DNA of 64,000 bases from a bacterium (lineage in GTDB: Bacteria > Bacillota > Bacilli > Lactobacillales > Streptococcaceae). Positions 16,419 through 26,111 of this stretch are shown here, in pieces. Made by a program: the position numbers and the translations under genes. Position 1 is the first letter of the stretch; the number at the start of each line of letters is the position of its first letter. The notes below the pieces were generated by a model. That model searched no databases and was not told the DNA's origin. It worked only from the letters and a program-made list of their open reading frames with translations. The stretch lies in the NCBI GenBank assembly GCA_905221125.1, contig CAJNBY010000002.1, forward strand, positions 62,001-126,000. Direction: 5' to 3'.

Positions 16419-17765
16419 TTAACGCATAGTTACAAATTCTTCGGATGCAGTTGGGTGAATCGCTACGGTTGCATCAAAGTCAGCCTTGGTCGCTCCCATT
16501 TTGATAGCAACAGCAAATCCTTGAATAATTTCATCAACACCGTAGCCGATTCCATGAAGTCCGACAACTTTTTCTTCTGAACCAGCTGTGATCAATTTGA
16601 AACGTGTTTCTTGACGGTTGCAAGTGCAAGCAGAGTACATAGAAGTGAAGCTTGATTTGTAAACCTTGATTTGGTCTTGACCGTATTCTTTAATAGCTTG
16701 GTCTTCTGTCAGCCCAACAGTTCCGATAGCAGGGTGTGAAAAGACAACAGTTGGAATAGTTGAGTAATCCATTTTAGCAGTAGTTTTTCCGTTAAAGAGA
16801 CGTTCAGATAGGATACGTCCAGCCTTGATAGCAACTGGAGTCAATTCTTTCTCGCCCGTTACATCACCTAGAGCATAGATTCCCTCAACAACAGTATTTT
16901 GGTATTCATCCACTTGGATAAAGCCACGTTCGTTTAGAGTCACTCCAGCTTTTTCAAGTTGCAAGCCCTTAACGTTTGGACGGCGACCTGTAGCCCAGAT
17001 AACTTGGCTAGCTGTGTGACTAGTACCATCTTCGAAATGAATGGTAATGCCTTCAGCAGTTTTTTCTAACTTGGCAGGGACTTTGTGAGTATGAAGTGGT
17101 AAGTTTGTTCTTTCCATTTCCTTGACCAAACCTTCAACGATGTAAGAATCAAAACCACGTAAAGGACGATCACGGCGAACAAAGAGGTCTGTCTTAACAC
17201 CAAAAGTGTGGAGTACGCCAGCCAATTCAACGGCAATATAACCAGCGCCTAGAATGGCAACTGATTCTGGCAATTCTTCCCAAGCAAATACATCATCAGA
17301 AGAGCCACCTAGTTCTGCACCAGGAATATTAGGAATACTTGGGTGGGCACCTGTAGTAATCACGATATGTTTAGCACGAATCAGTTCACCATTTACGCTG
17401 ACAGTATGAGAATCTACAAATTCAGCATGTCCTTCAATCAAGTCTACACCGTTGCGTTTAAAACTGCCATCATAAGAAGAACGAGCGCGATCGATGTAGG
17501 CTTCACGATTGCGACGTAGGGTTGCAAAGTCAAAGTTAAGATCAGTAGTTTTAAAACCGTAGTCTTCTCCAAATTGATGGAAAGTCTCAGCGATTTGCGC
17601 TCCATACCACATGATTTTCTTAGGAACACAACCGACGTTGACACAGGTTCCACCTAGTTTCTTTTCCTCAATAACGGCTGCTTTGGCTCCATGTTCACCG
17701 GCACGGTTCATGGTAGCGATTCCTCCGCTACCTCCACCGATAGCAATAATATCATATTCTCTCAT
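16419..17765 (-). CDS. gor: Glutathione-disulfide reductase
   Basis: An FAD- and NADPH-dependent flavoprotein that reduces glutathione disulfide; pneumococci import glutathione and use it against oxidative stress. The N-terminal FAD motif is [19 protein letters not shown], the redox-active disulfide is [13 protein letters not shown], and the NADPH-binding motif is [15 protein letters not shown]. The C-terminal dimer interface ends with [14 protein letters not shown], containing the catalytic His-Glu pair. The 448-aa length is typical. Its ATG is preceded by AAAGGAG, and the gene is flanked by terminator and promoter, so it is monocistronic. Confidence 0.95.
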   Translation of the reverse strand: MREYDIIAIGGGSGGIATMNRAGEHGAKAAVIEEKKLGGTCVNVGCVPKKIMWYGAQIAETFHQFGEDYGFKTTDLNFDFATLRRNREAYIDRARSSYDGSFKRNGVDLIEGHAEFVDSHTVSVNGELIRAKHIVITTGAHPSIPNIPGAELGGSSDDVFAWEELPESVAILGAGYIAVELAGVLHTFGVKTDLFVRRDRPLRGFDSYIVEGLVKEMERTNLPLHTHKVPAKLEKTAEGITIHFEDGTSHTASQVIWATGRRPNVKGLQLEKAGVTLNERGFIQVDEYQNTVVEGIYALGDVTGEKELTPVAIKAGRILSERLFNGKTTAKMDYSTIPTVVFSHPAIGTVGLTEDQAIKEYGQDQIKVYKSSFTSMYSACTCNRQETRFKLITAGSEEKVVGLHGIGYGVDEIIQGFAVAIKMGATKADFDATVAIHPTASEEFVTMR

Positions 17766-17960
17766 TGAAAACTCCTTTGTACTCTTATAAATAGTAGAGT
17801 GTCATTTTTTGATAGTCATATTCTATCTTTTTTTTGATTCGATTGCAAAAATCTGCTACGTTCAAAAAAATTAAAGAAAAGGCTTGCAAAAAAGAAAAAT
17901 AAAGTGTATTATATAACTAGTACAATGATTGCAAAATGAATTCCGAACAATAATTAAATC

Positions 17961-18021
17961 CTGAAATGTCATTATTTCGTTCTGAAATGTTATTGTTTCA
18001 AATTGATAATTTTTGTATAAT
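17961..18021 (+). promoter_or_regulatory. Promoter and tandem palindromic operator of the MacAB-like operon
   Basis: Two similar inverted repeats, TGAAATGTCATTATTTC (17962-17978) and TGAAATGTTATTGTTTCA (17983-18000), repeat at exactly 21 bp, two helical turns. The second covers the -35 (TTGTTT 17993-17998), which stands 17 nt before TATAAT (18016-18021). Geometry suggests a dimeric regulator bound cooperatively. Confidence 0.6.
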
Positions 18022-18057
18022 ATTGTTAAGAACTTTAAATCAAATAGGAGTTTCATT

Positions 18058-19263
18058 ATGAAAAAGAATCGTAAAGCTAAAAAGTGGCAATTGTATGCAG
18101 CAATCGGTGCTGCGAGTGTAGTTGTATTGGGTGCTGGGGGCATTTTGCTCTTTAGACAACCTTCTCAAACTGCTGTAAAAGATGAGGCCACTCATCTTGT
18201 TGTTGCTAAGGAAGGAAGCGTGGCATCCTCTGTTTTGTTGTCAGGGACAGTAACGGCAAAAAATGAACAATATGTTTATTTTGATGCTAGTAAGGGAGAT
18301 TTAGATGAAATCCTTGTTTCTGTGGGTGATAAGGTTAGTGAAGGCCAGGCTTTAGTCAAGTACAGTAGCTCAGAAGCACAGGCGGCCTATGATTCAGCGA
18401 ATCGAGCAGTAGCTAAGGCAGACCGTCATATCAATGAACTCAATCAAGCACGAAATGAAGCTGCTTCAGCTCCAGCTCCACAGTTACCTGCGCCAGCAGG
18501 AGGCGAAGGTGTAGCAGCCCAAACTCCAGCTCCAGTCGCAGGAAATTCAGTATCCTCTATTGATGCACAACTAGGTGATGCCCGTGATGCCCGTGCAGAT
18601 GCAGCAGCGCAATTAAGCAAGGCTCAAAGTCAGTTGGATGCAATGACGGTTCTCAGTACCCTAGAGGGAACTGTGGTCGAAGTCAATCGTAACGTTTCCA
18701 AATCTCCAACAGGAGCAAGCCAAGTGGTCGTTCATGTCGTAAGCAATGAAAACTTGCAAGTTAAGGGTGAACTATCTGAATATAACCTTGCCAACTTATC
18801 TGTCGGTCAAGAAGTAACCTTTACTTCTAAAGTTTACCAAGATAAGAGCTGGACAGGTAAGATTAGCTATATCTCTGACTACCCTAAAAACAATGGCGAA
18901 GCAGCGAGTACAGCGGCTGCCGCAGCAGCTGGTAATTCTGGCTCTAAATATCCATATACCATTGATGTTACAAGTGAAATCGGTGATTTGAAACAAGGAT
19001 TTTCAGTAAGTGTTGAGGTCAAAAATAAGAGTAAAGCCATTTTGGTTCCTCTAACAAGTGTTGTGACTGAAAATGATAAGAACTATGTCTGGGTGCTTGA
19101 CGAGCAGAAAAAGGCCAAGAAAGTGGAAGTTGGTTTGGGCAATGCTGATGCAGACAACCAAGAAATCACTTCAGGTCTGACAAATGGAGTCAAGGTCATC
19201 AGTAACCCAACGTCTTCTCTAGAGGAAGGAAAAGAGGTGAAGGCTGATGAAGCAACTAATTAG
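18058..19263 (+). CDS. Efflux periplasmic-adaptor-like (MacA/HlyD family) subunit
   Basis: A 401-aa membrane-fusion protein homologue of a tripartite MacAB-type exporter, adapted to a Gram-positive cell. One N-terminal membrane anchor (LYAAIGAASVVVLGAGGILLF), a lipoyl-like half (SVASSVLLSGTVTAKNEQYVYF), a coiled coil (about residues 125-210) interrupted by a Pro/Ala-rich insert, and beta-barrel regions ending SVEVKNKSKAILVPLTSVV. The start at 18058 has AGGAG and begins MKKNRKAKK. It overlaps the ATPase gene by 17 nt. The orthologous pneumococcal system (SP_0785-0787, from memory) has been linked to antimicrobial-peptide tolerance. Confidence 0.88.
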   Translation: MKKNRKAKKWQLYAAIGAASVVVLGAGGILLFRQPSQTAVKDEATHLVVAKEGSVASSVLLSGTVTAKNEQYVYFDASKGDLDEILVSVGDKVSEGQALVKYSSSEAQAAYDSANRAVAKADRHINELNQARNEAASAPAPQLPAPAGGEGVAAQTPAPVAGNSVSSIDAQLGDARDARADAAAQLSKAQSQLDAMTVLSTLEGTVVEVNRNVSKSPTGASQVVVHVVSNENLQVKGELSEYNLANLSVGQEVTFTSKVYQDKSWTGKISYISDYPKNNGEAASTAAAAAAGNSGSKYPYTIDVTSEIGDLKQGFSVSVEVKNKSKAILVPLTSVVTENDKNYVWVLDEQKKAKKVEVGLGNADADNQEITSGLTNGVKVISNPTSSLEEGKEVKADEATN

Positions 19264-19948
19264 TCTAAAAAATATCTGCAGAAGCTACCGTAATGGTGAC
19301 CAAGAACTGCAGGTTCTCAAAAATATCAACCTAGAAGTGAATGAGGGTGAATTTGTAGCCATTATGGGACCATCTGGTTCTGGTAAGTCTACTCTCATGA
19401 ATACGATTGGTATGTTGGATACACCAAGCAGTGGCGAATATTATCTTGAGGGCCAAGAAGTAGCTGGACTAGGTGAAAAACAACTAGCCAAGGTCCGCAA
19501 CCAACAAATCGGATTTGTCTTTCAGCAGTTCTTTCTTCTATCTAAACTCAATGCTCTGCAAAACGTAGAATTGCCCTTGATTTACGCAGGAGTTTCATCT
19601 TCAAAACGTCGCAAGTTAGCCGAGGAATATTTAGATAAGGTTGAATTGACTGAACGTAGTCACCATTTGCCTTCAGAATTATCTGGTGGTCAAAAGCAAC
19701 GTGTAGCTATTGCGCGTGCCTTGGTAAATAATCCTTCTATTATCCTAGCAGACGAACCGACAGGAGCCTTGGATACCAAAACAGGGAACCAAATTATGCA
19801 ACTATTGGTTGACTTGAACAAAGAAGGAAAAACCATTATCATGGTAACGCATGAGCCTGAAATCGCTGCTTATGCCAAACGCCAGATTGTCATTCGAGAT
19901 GGAGTCATTTCGTCTGATAGTGCTCAGTTAGAAAAGGAGGAAAACTAA
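19247..19948 (+). CDS. MacB-type ABC transporter ATPase
   Basis: The 233-aa nucleotide-binding subunit of the exporter. Walker [10 protein letters not shown] (about residues 39-47), the LolD/MacB-type FVFQQFFLLSKLNALQNVELPLIY, signature LSGGQKQRVAIARAL, Walker B IILADEPTGALD, and the H-loop VTHEPEIAAYAKR. Start codon ATG 19247 lies within the adaptor gene, and the permease begins 1 nt after its stop, so all three are translationally coupled. MacB-type ATPases drive mechanotransmission rather than substrate passage through the membrane (family knowledge). Confidence 0.93.
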   Translation: MKQLISLKNICRSYRNGDQELQVLKNINLEVNEGEFVAIMGPSGSGKSTLMNTIGMLDTPSSGEYYLEGQEVAGLGEKQLAKVRNQQIGFVFQQFFLLSKLNALQNVELPLIYAGVSSSKRRKLAEEYLDKVELTERSHHLPSELSGGQKQRVAIARALVNNPSIILADEPTGALDTKTGNQIMQLLVDLNKEGKTIIMVTHEPEIAAYAKRQIVIRDGVISSDSAQLEKEEN

Positions 19949-19949
19949 G

Positions 19950-21209
19950 ATGCAGAATCTGAAATTTGCCTTTTCATCTATCATGGCTCACAAGATGCGT
20001 TCTTTGCTTACCATGATTGGGATTATTATCGGTGTTTCATCGGTTGTTGTGATTATGGCTCTGGGTGATTCCATGTCTCGATATCTCAATAAAAACATGA
20101 CCAGATCTCAGAAAAATATCAGTGTCTTTTTCTCTTCTAAAAAAAGCAAAGATGGGTCTTTTACTCAGAAGCAATCAGCTTTTACGGTTTCTGGAAAAGA
20201 AGAGGAAGTTCATGTTGAACCACCAAAACCGCAAGAATCTTGGGTCAAGGAAGCTGCTAAGCTCAAGGGAGTGGATAATTACTATGTAACCAACTCAACG
20301 AACGCCATCTTGACTTATAAAGATAAAAAGGTTGAAAATGCCAATTTGACAGGTGGTAACAGAACCTATATGGAGGCTGTTAACAATGAAATTCTTGCAG
20401 GTCGTAGTCTGAGAGAACAAGATTTCAAAGAGTTTGCAAGTGTTATTTTGCTTGATGAAGAATTATCTATTAGTCTATTTGGCTCTCCTCAAGAAGCTAT
20501 TAACAAGGTTGTAGAAGTCAATGGTTTTAGTTATAGAGTCATTGGTGTTTATACTAGTCCAGAATCTAAAAATTCAAAAATATATGGTCTTGGCGGCTTG
20601 CCTATTACCACAAATATTTCCCTTGCTGCGAATTTTAATGTAGATGAAATAGCTAATATTGTCTTTCGAGTGAATGATACAAGCTTGACTCAAACTCTGG
20701 GGCCAGAATTAGCACGAAAAATGACAGAGCTTGCTGGCTTGCAACAGGGAGAATATCAAGTAGCAGATGAGTCAGCTACATTTGCAGAAGTTCAACAATC
20801 GTTTAGTTTTATGACGACGATTATTAGTGCCATCGCAGGAATTTCTCTCTTTGTTGGAGGAACTGGTGTTATGAATATCATGCTGGTTTCAGTAACAGAG
20901 CGTACTCGTGAGATTGGTCTCCGTAAGGCTTTGGGTGCTACACGTGCTAATATTTTAATCCAGTTTTTGATTGAATCCATGATTTTGACCTTGTTAGGTG
21001 GCTTGATTGGATTGACAATTGCAAGTGGTTTAACTGCCTTAGCAGGTTTGCTATTGCAAGGTTTGATTGCGGGTATAGAGGTGGGAGTATCGATCCCAGT
21101 TGCCCTATTTAGTCTTGCGGTTTCGGCTAGCGTGGGTATAGTTTTTGGGGTCTTGCCAGCCAACAAGGCGTCTAAGCTTGATCCAATCGAAGCCCTCCGT
21201 TATGAATAA
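19950..21209 (+). CDS. MacB-type ABC transporter permease
   Basis: A 419-aa FtsX/MacB family permease with four transmembrane helices: one at the N-terminus (MIGIIIGVSSVVVIMALGD) and three in the C-terminal FtsX domain (about residues 280-405). Between them is a large extracellular MacB_PCD domain (about 50-270). ERTREIGLRKALGATRANI and the final PANKASKLDPIEALRYE are diagnostic. Last gene of the operon, followed by a strong terminator. Likely exports or expels peptides or lipophilic compounds; substrate is unknown here. Confidence 0.93.
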   Translation: MQNLKFAFSSIMAHKMRSLLTMIGIIIGVSSVVVIMALGDSMSRYLNKNMTRSQKNISVFFSSKKSKDGSFTQKQSAFTVSGKEEEVHVEPPKPQESWVKEAAKLKGVDNYYVTNSTNAILTYKDKKVENANLTGGNRTYMEAVNNEILAGRSLREQDFKEFASVILLDEELSISLFGSPQEAINKVVEVNGFSYRVIGVYTSPESKNSKIYGLGGLPITTNISLAANFNVDEIANIVFRVNDTSLTQTLGPELARKMTELAGLQQGEYQVADESATFAEVQQSFSFMTTIISAIAGISLFVGGTGVMNIMLVSVTERTREIGLRKALGATRANILIQFLIESMILTLLGGLIGLTIASGLTALAGLLLQGLIAGIEVGVSIPVALFSLAVSASVGIVFGVLPANKASKLDPIEALRYE

Positions 21210-21213
21210 GATC

Positions 21214-21245
21214 AACAAGATGGACATTTGTCTATCTTGTTTTTG
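21214..21245 (+). terminator. Terminator of the MacAB-like operon
   Basis: AACAAGATGGACA / TGTCTATCTTGTT stem (one wobble), TT loop and T-run. Confidence 0.88.
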
Positions 21246-21332
21246 TATGGATTTCCCTATCGAAAATCACTAAAAATGTGATATAATGAAGTGTTAGAAA
21301 AACAGGTTTCATTTGCCTGGAAAGGAAAAATT

Positions 21333-23330
21333 ATGTCTGAAAAGAATTTTTATATTACAACACCGATTTACTATCCATCTGGTAAACTCCATATCGGTTC
21401 TGCCTACACAACCATCGCCTGTGATGTCCTAGCTCGCTACAAACGCCTCATGGGCTACGATGTCTTTTATCTGACAGGTCTTGACGAGCATGGTCAGAAA
21501 ATCCAGCAAAAAGCTGAAGAAGCTGGCATCACACCTCAAGCTTATGTTGATGGGATGGCAGTTGGAGTTAAAGAACTCTGGCAATTACTCGATATCTCCT
21601 ATGATAAATTTATCCGTACAACTGATGACTACCATGAAAAAGTAGTGGCGCAGGTCTTTGAACGCTTGCTTGCTCAAGATGATATTTACTTGGGCGAATA
21701 TTCTGGTTGGTATTCAGTTTCAGATGAGGAATTCTTTACAGAAAGCCAGCTTGCAGAAGTTTTCCGTGACGAAGCCGGAAATGTGACTGGTGGTATTGCT
21801 CCATCAGGTCACGAAGTTGAATGGGTATCTGAAGAATCCTACTTCCTTCGCCTCAGCAAATACCAAGACCGCTTGGTAGAATTTTTCAAAGCCTATCCTG
21901 AGTTCATCACTCCTGATGGTCGTCTCAATGAAATGCTACGCAACTTCATCGAGCCTGGTTTGGAAGACTTGGCGGTTTCTCGTACAACCTTTACATGGGG
22001 TGTACCAGTACCATCTAATCCAAAACACGTTGTCTACGTTTGGATTGATGCCCTTCTGAACTATGCGACAGCGCTTGGATACGGTCAAGACGAACATGGT
22101 AACTTTGACAAGTTCTGGAATGGAACAGTCTTCCACATGGTAGGAAAAGACATCCTTCGTTTCCACTCAATCTATTGGCCAATCCTTCTTATGATGTTGG
22201 ATATCAAATTGCCAGATCGTTTGATTGCCCATGGTTGGTTTGTTATGAAAGACGGAAAAATGTCTAAGTCTAAAGGGAATGTGGTCTATCCTGAAATGTT
22301 GGTAGAGCGCTATGGACTAGATCCACTACGTTACTACCTCATGCGTAGCCTTCCAGTTGGTTCTGACGGAACCTTCACTCCAGAAGACTATGTCGGCCGT
22401 ATCAATTATGAATTAGCCAATGACCTTGGAAACCTCCTCAACCGTACGGTTTCTATGATTAACAAGTACTTTGATGGGCAAATCCCAGCCTATGTGGAAG
22501 GTGTGACAGAATTTGACAATGCTCTTGCTCAAGTAGCTGCTGAATCAATCGCTGATTACCATACACACATGGAAGCAGTTGATTACCCACGTGCATTAGA
22601 AGCAGTCTGGACTCTGATTTCTCGTACTAACAAATACATCGACGAGACAGCTCCATGGGTCTTGGCTAAGGATGAAGCACTTCGTGACCAATTGGCAAGT
22701 GTCATGAGCCACTTGGCAGCCAGCCTTCGTGTTGTAGCTCACATGATTGAACCATTTATGATGGAAACCAGTCGTGCAGTCTTGACTCAACTTGGATTGG
22801 AAGAAGTAGCGAGCCTTGAGAACTTGAGTTTGGCTGCTTTTCCTGAGGGTGTAACAGTAGTTGCCAAAGGAACACCAATCTTCCCACGTTTGGATATGGA
22901 AGAAGAAATCGCCTATATCAAAGAACAAATGGAAGGCAACAAACCAGCTGTTGAAAAAGAATGGAATCCAGATGAAGTTGAACTCAAACTCAACAAGGAT
23001 GAAATCAAGTTTGAAGACTTTGACAAGGTTGAAATCCGTGTCGCAGAAGTCAAAGAAGTTTCAAAAGTAGAAGGCTCAGATAAGTTGCTTCAATTCCGCT
23101 TGGACGCTGGTGATGGTGAAGACCGTCAAATCCTTTCAGGAATTGCGAAGTACTATCCAAATGAACAAGAATTGGTTGGCAAGAAAGTCCAAATCGTTGC
23201 CAACCTCAAACCGCGTAAGATGATGAAGAAATATGTCAGCCAAGGGATGATTCTCTCAGCTGAACATGATGGAAAATTAACCCTTCTCACAGTTGATCCA
23301 GCTGTACCAAATGGAAGTGTGATTGGTTAA
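21333..23330 (+). CDS. metG: Methionyl-tRNA synthetase
   Basis: Charges tRNA-Met. The HIGH-like motif reads HIGS in [12 protein letters not shown] (about residue 21), and KMSKS follows in [16 protein letters not shown] (about 308-312). The extra C-terminal tRNA-binding OB domain (about residues 560-665, [17 protein letters not shown]) is present as in most Firmicutes. The start at 21333 ([18 protein letters not shown]) gives 665 aa and has AAGGAA upstream; a longer frame from 21291 lacks a Shine-Dalgarno. An extended -10 (TGATATAAT) lies at 21279-21287. No T-box leader fits the short upstream region. Confidence 0.97.
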   Translation: MSEKNFYITTPIYYPSGKLHIGSAYTTIACDVLARYKRLMGYDVFYLTGLDEHGQKIQQKAEEAGITPQAYVDGMAVGVKELWQLLDISYDKFIRTTDDYHEKVVAQVFERLLAQDDIYLGEYSGWYSVSDEEFFTESQLAEVFRDEAGNVTGGIAPSGHEVEWVSEESYFLRLSKYQDRLVEFFKAYPEFITPDGRLNEMLRNFIEPGLEDLAVSRTTFTWGVPVPSNPKHVVYVWIDALLNYATALGYGQDEHGNFDKFWNGTVFHMVGKDILRFHSIYWPILLMMLDIKLPDRLIAHGWFVMKDGKMSKSKGNVVYPEMLVERYGLDPLRYYLMRSLPVGSDGTFTPEDYVGRINYELANDLGNLLNRTVSMINKYFDGQIPAYVEGVTEFDNALAQVAAESIADYHTHMEAVDYPRALEAVWTLISRTNKYIDETAPWVLAKDEALRDQLASVMSHLAASLRVVAHMIEPFMMETSRAVLTQLGLEEVASLENLSLAAFPEGVTVVAKGTPIFPRLDMEEEIAYIKEQMEGNKPAVEKEWNPDEVELKLNKDEIKFEDFDKVEIRVAEVKEVSKVEGSDKLLQFRLDAGDGEDRQILSGIAKYYPNEQELVGKKVQIVANLKPRKMMKKYVSQGMILSAEHDGKLTLLTVDPAVPNGSVIG

Positions 23331-23336
23331 AAATAG

Positions 23337-23368
23337 ACAGGACTAGTTCATGCTAGTTCTGTTTTTTT
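23337..23368 (+). terminator. metG terminator
   Basis: ACAGGACTAG / CTAGTTCTGT stem with loop TTCATG and seven T. Confidence 0.9.
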
Positions 23369-23383
23369 ATTCAACTATTATGC

Positions 23384-23413
23384 TTTACAAACTAGTTCAG
23401 AAGTAGTATACTA
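23384..23413 (+). promoter_or_regulatory. padR promoter with overlapping palindrome
   Basis: TTTACA at 23384-23389, 17-nt spacer, TATACT at 23407-23412. The -10 is embedded in the perfect palindrome TAGTATACTA (23404-23413), a candidate autoregulatory site. Confidence 0.65.
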
Positions 23414-23463
23414 TAGGTGAAACTACTAGTATGTATTACAAAATAGATTGGAAGGGAGAAGGG

Positions 23464-23784
23464 ATGAAAGAAACTCAATTGTTAAAAGGTGTGCTTGAAG
23501 GTTGTGTCTTGGATATGATTGGTCAAAAAGAGCGATATGGTTATGAGTTGGTTCAGACTTTGCGAGAGGCTGGATTTGATACTATCGTTCCAGGAACTAT
23601 TTATCCTTTGTTGCAAAAGTTAGAAAAAAATCAATGGATAAAAGGCGACATGCGTCCGTCGCCAGATGGTCCAGATCGGAAGTATTTTTCGTTAACGAAA
23701 GAAGGAGAAGAGCGTGTATCGGTCTTTTGGCAACAATGGGATGATTTGAGTCAAAAAGTAGAAGGGATTAAGAATGGGGGTTAA
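23464..23784 (+). CDS. PadR family transcriptional regulator
   Basis: A 106-aa winged-helix regulator: ETQLLKGVLEGCVLDMIGQKERYGYELVQTL, then TIYPLLQKLEKNQWIKGDMRPSPDGPDRKYFSLTKEGEE. It is the short PadR-s2 type with only a brief C-terminal helix for dimerisation. The start at 23464 follows GGGAGAAGGG. The next gene starts 3 nt after its stop and encodes a membrane protein, a frequent PadR arrangement in Firmicutes where the regulator controls its own operon, often in response to membrane-active compounds (inference). Confidence 0.9.
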   Translation: MKETQLLKGVLEGCVLDMIGQKERYGYELVQTLREAGFDTIVPGTIYPLLQKLEKNQWIKGDMRPSPDGPDRKYFSLTKEGEERVSVFWQQWDDLSQKVEGIKNGG

Positions 23785-23787
23785 ACC

Positions 23788-24603
23788 ATGAAGAAAATGA
23801 AGTATTATGAAGAAACAAACACTTTGTTGCATGAGTTTTCTGAGGAGAATCAGCAGTATTTTGAGGAGCTGTGGGATAGTTTTAATCTTGCTGGATTTCT
23901 ATATGATGAGGACTATCTCAGAGAGCAGATCTATTTGATGATGCTAGATTTCTCAGAAGCAGAACGAGATGGTATGAGTGCAGAGGATTATCTAGGTAAG
24001 AATCCTAAAAAAATAATGAAAGAGATACTCAAGGAAGCACCACGCAGTTCTATCAAGGAGTCACTGTTGACGCCAATCCTTGTCCTAGCGGTATTACGTT
24101 ATTATCAACTACTAAGCGATTTTTCGAAAGGCCCTCTCTTAACAGTCAATTTGCTCACGTTTTTAGGGCAACTTCTTCTTTTTCTAGTTGGCTTTGGGCT
24201 TGTGGCTACAATCTTACGTTGGAGCTTAGTCCAAGATTCTCCTAAAATGAAAATTGGCACCTATGTTGTCGTTGGGGTTCTTGTTCTGCTAGTTGTTCTG
24301 GGATATGTAGCAATGGCAAGCTTCATACAAGAAGGAGCCTTTTATCTTCCTGCTCCCTGGGATAGTTTATCTGTCTTTACAATTTCGCTGGTCATCAGTA
24401 TTTGGAATTGGAAAGAAGAGTTTTTTCGTCCCTTTAACAGTATGATTGTTGCCCACCTTATTGTAGGTTTTCTACTCCGTTACTATGAGTGGATGGGAAT
24501 TTCAAATGCTTTCCTTACAAAAATCATTCCTTTAGCTGTCCTATTTATTGGAATCTTTCTCTTTTTCCGTGGGTTTAAGAAGATAGTATGGAGTGAAATA
24601 TAG
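23788..24603 (+). CDS. DUF1129-like membrane protein
   Basis: A 271-aa protein with a soluble helical N-terminal part (about 1-90; EDYLREQIYLMMLDFSEAERDGMSAEDYLGKNPKKIMKEIL resembles the HAAS/DUF1129 type that pairs with PadR regulators), followed by five or six membrane helices. It starts 3 nt after padR, so it belongs to that operon. The function of the family is not established; the N-terminal helical module is thought to link to PadR-type regulation (weak family knowledge). A terminator follows directly. Confidence 0.72.
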   Translation: MKKMKYYEETNTLLHEFSEENQQYFEELWDSFNLAGFLYDEDYLREQIYLMMLDFSEAERDGMSAEDYLGKNPKKIMKEILKEAPRSSIKESLLTPILVLAVLRYYQLLSDFSKGPLLTVNLLTFLGQLLLFLVGFGLVATILRWSLVQDSPKMKIGTYVVVGVLVLLVVLGYVAMASFIQEGAFYLPAPWDSLSVFTISLVISIWNWKEEFFRPFNSMIVAHLIVGFLLRYYEWMGISNAFLTKIIPLAVLFIGIFLFFRGFKKIVWSEI

Positions 24604-24605
24604 TC

Positions 24606-24631
24606 AAAAAACCGTTGTAAAGCGGTTTTTT
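24606..24631 (+). terminator. Terminator of the padR operon
   Basis: AAAAAACCG / CGGTTTTTT with an 8-nt loop. The next gene's TATAAT follows within a few bases. Confidence 0.85.
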
Positions 24632-24672
24632 GTTATAATTAAATGAAGAATGTAGAATTAAAGGAGAATAAC

Positions 24673-24909
24673 ATGACTTTTGAAGAAATCCTGCCTGGGT
24701 TAAAGGCTAAGAAAAAATATGTACGTACTGGTTGGGGAGGGGCTGAAAATTATGTCCAACTTTTTGACACTATCGAGCAAAATGGGGTTGCGCTTGAAGT
24801 AACACCCTATTTCCTAATCAACGTGTCTGGGGAGGGAGAAGGTTTTTCCATGTGGAGCCCGACACCTTGTGATGTTTTGGCGACAGATTGGGTAGAAGTG
24901 CATGACTAG
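24673..24909 (+). CDS. DUF2829 (Tad2-like) domain protein
   Basis: A 78-aa protein consisting of a single DUF2829 domain: MTFEEILPGLKAKKKYVRTGW at the start and MWSPTPCDVLATDWVEV at the end, the conserved W-xPS/T-xxDxLAxDW pattern. Phage members of this family (Tad2) act as sponges that bind the cyclic ADP-ribose signals of Thoeris defence. Chromosomal copies are uncharacterised. The start at 24673 has AAGGAG. It opens a run of overlapping or tightly spaced genes (SDR, NUDIX, PEP-utiliser C domain, ASCH). No phage or Thoeris gene is nearby, so signal sequestration is not implied, only possible. Confidence 0.85.
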   Translation: MTFEEILPGLKAKKKYVRTGWGGAENYVQLFDTIEQNGVALEVTPYFLINVSGEGEGFSMWSPTPCDVLATDWVEVHD

Positions 24910-25600
24910 ACGTGTACTCATTACAGGCGTTAGTTCAGGGATTGGCTTGGCTCAAGCTCGCCTTTTTTTAGAGAAGGGTTATCAAGTTTATGGAGTTGAC
25001 CAAGGCAAAAATCCACTCATACAGGGTGATTTCCACTTTTTACAGAGAGATTTGACCTTGGACTTGGAGCCTATTTTTGACTGGTGTCCTCAGGTGGATG
25101 TTTTGTGCAATACTGCTGGAGTTTTGGATGACTACAAACCACTTTTGGAACAAACGGCGCAGGAAATTCAAGAGATTTTTGAAATCAACTACATGATTCC
25201 TGTTGAATTGACTCGTTATTATTTGACACAAATGTTGGAGCATAAAAAAGGGACCATTATCAATATGTGTTCCATCGCTTCGAGCCTAGCAGGAGGCGGT
25301 GGACACGCCTATACTTCTTCGAAGCACGCCCTAGCTGGCTTTACCAAGCAGTTGGCTCTAGACTATGCAGAAGCTGGGATTCAGGTCTTTGGGATTGCTC
25401 CAGGAGCTGTCAAGACGGGTATGACCGCTGCGGACTTTGAACCAGGTGGTTTAGCGGACTGGGTGGCTAGTGAAACGCCAATCAAACGTTGGATTGAGCC
25501 AGAGGAAGTAGCAGAAATCAGCCTTTTCTTAGCAAGTGGAACAGCAAGCGCCATGCAAGGACAAATCTTGACAATAGATGGTGGTTGGTCTCTGAAGTAG
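24902..25600 (+). CDS. Short-chain dehydrogenase/reductase
   Basis: A 232-aa NAD(P)-dependent SDR. The nucleotide-binding motif is TGVSSGIG (about residues 8-15), the NTAG-like motif is NTAGVL, and the catalytic triad is Ser in NMCSIASSLAGGGG and Tyr-Lys in YTSSKHALAGF. The C-terminus GTASAMQGQILTIDGGWSLK is typical of FabG-like enzymes. It overlaps the DUF2829 gene by 8 nt. Substrate unknown; a second FabG function is possible, but the position outside a fab cluster argues for another alcohol or keto substrate. Confidence 0.88.
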   Translation: MTRRVLITGVSSGIGLAQARLFLEKGYQVYGVDQGKNPLIQGDFHFLQRDLTLDLEPIFDWCPQVDVLCNTAGVLDDYKPLLEQTAQEIQEIFEINYMIPVELTRYYLTQMLEHKKGTIINMCSIASSLAGGGGHAYTSSKHALAGFTKQLALDYAEAGIQVFGIAPGAVKTGMTAADFEPGGLADWVASETPIKRWIEPEEVAEISLFLASGTASAMQGQILTIDGGWSLK

Positions 25601-25610
25601 GAGTAGTTGG

Positions 25611-26111
25611 ATGGAAATCAAAAATCACTTTGGAGTCTATGGTGTTTGCTTTAAAAATGGGAAGTTACTCTGCATTGAAAAAACGAGAGGCCCTTATCAA
25701 CATCGGTATGATCTACCTGGAGGCAGCCAGCAACTTGGTGAAGGACTGACGGAAACTCTGATTAGAGAAGTTTTGGAAGAGACGGGATATACTGTTAGAA
25801 GCTACTCCAATCCTCGAATCTACTATGTTTTTGTCAGGGAAGAGTTAACAAATTTTATGGTTCACCATGTCATGACATTGTATGATGTTGAGATAAACGA
25901 GAAGGCATCTCAAGTGAATATTTCTGAAACTGTCTCTGATGGTATGAATGATTCTCTTGGATATGTTTGGAAGGCAATTCAAGAAATTACAGAAGAAAAT
26001 GCATCGCCATTAGTCTTGAAGGTTAAGTCTGAATTATTAGGATTTCCAGAACTGGACAAGACTTCTTACATGAATTGGAAGGTGAATGATGAGAAACCAA
26101 CTTGCCCTTAG
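25611..26111 (+). CDS. NUDIX hydrolase
   Basis: A 166-aa NUDIX protein. The full box Gx5Ex7REUxEExGU is seen as GSQQLGEG...REVLEETGY at about residues 37-60. The substrate-side strands (FGVYGVCFKNGKLLCIEKTRGPYQHRYDLPGG) resemble 8-oxo-dGTP or nucleoside-diphosphate-sugar hydrolases, but the substrate cannot be fixed from sequence. It begins 10 nt after the SDR gene and overlaps the next gene by 26 nt, so it lies within one operon. Confidence 0.85.
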   Translation: MEIKNHFGVYGVCFKNGKLLCIEKTRGPYQHRYDLPGGSQQLGEGLTETLIREVLEETGYTVRSYSNPRIYYVFVREELTNFMVHHVMTLYDVEINEKASQVNISETVSDGMNDSLGYVWKAIQEITEENASPLVLKVKSELLGFPELDKTSYMNWKVNDEKPTCP

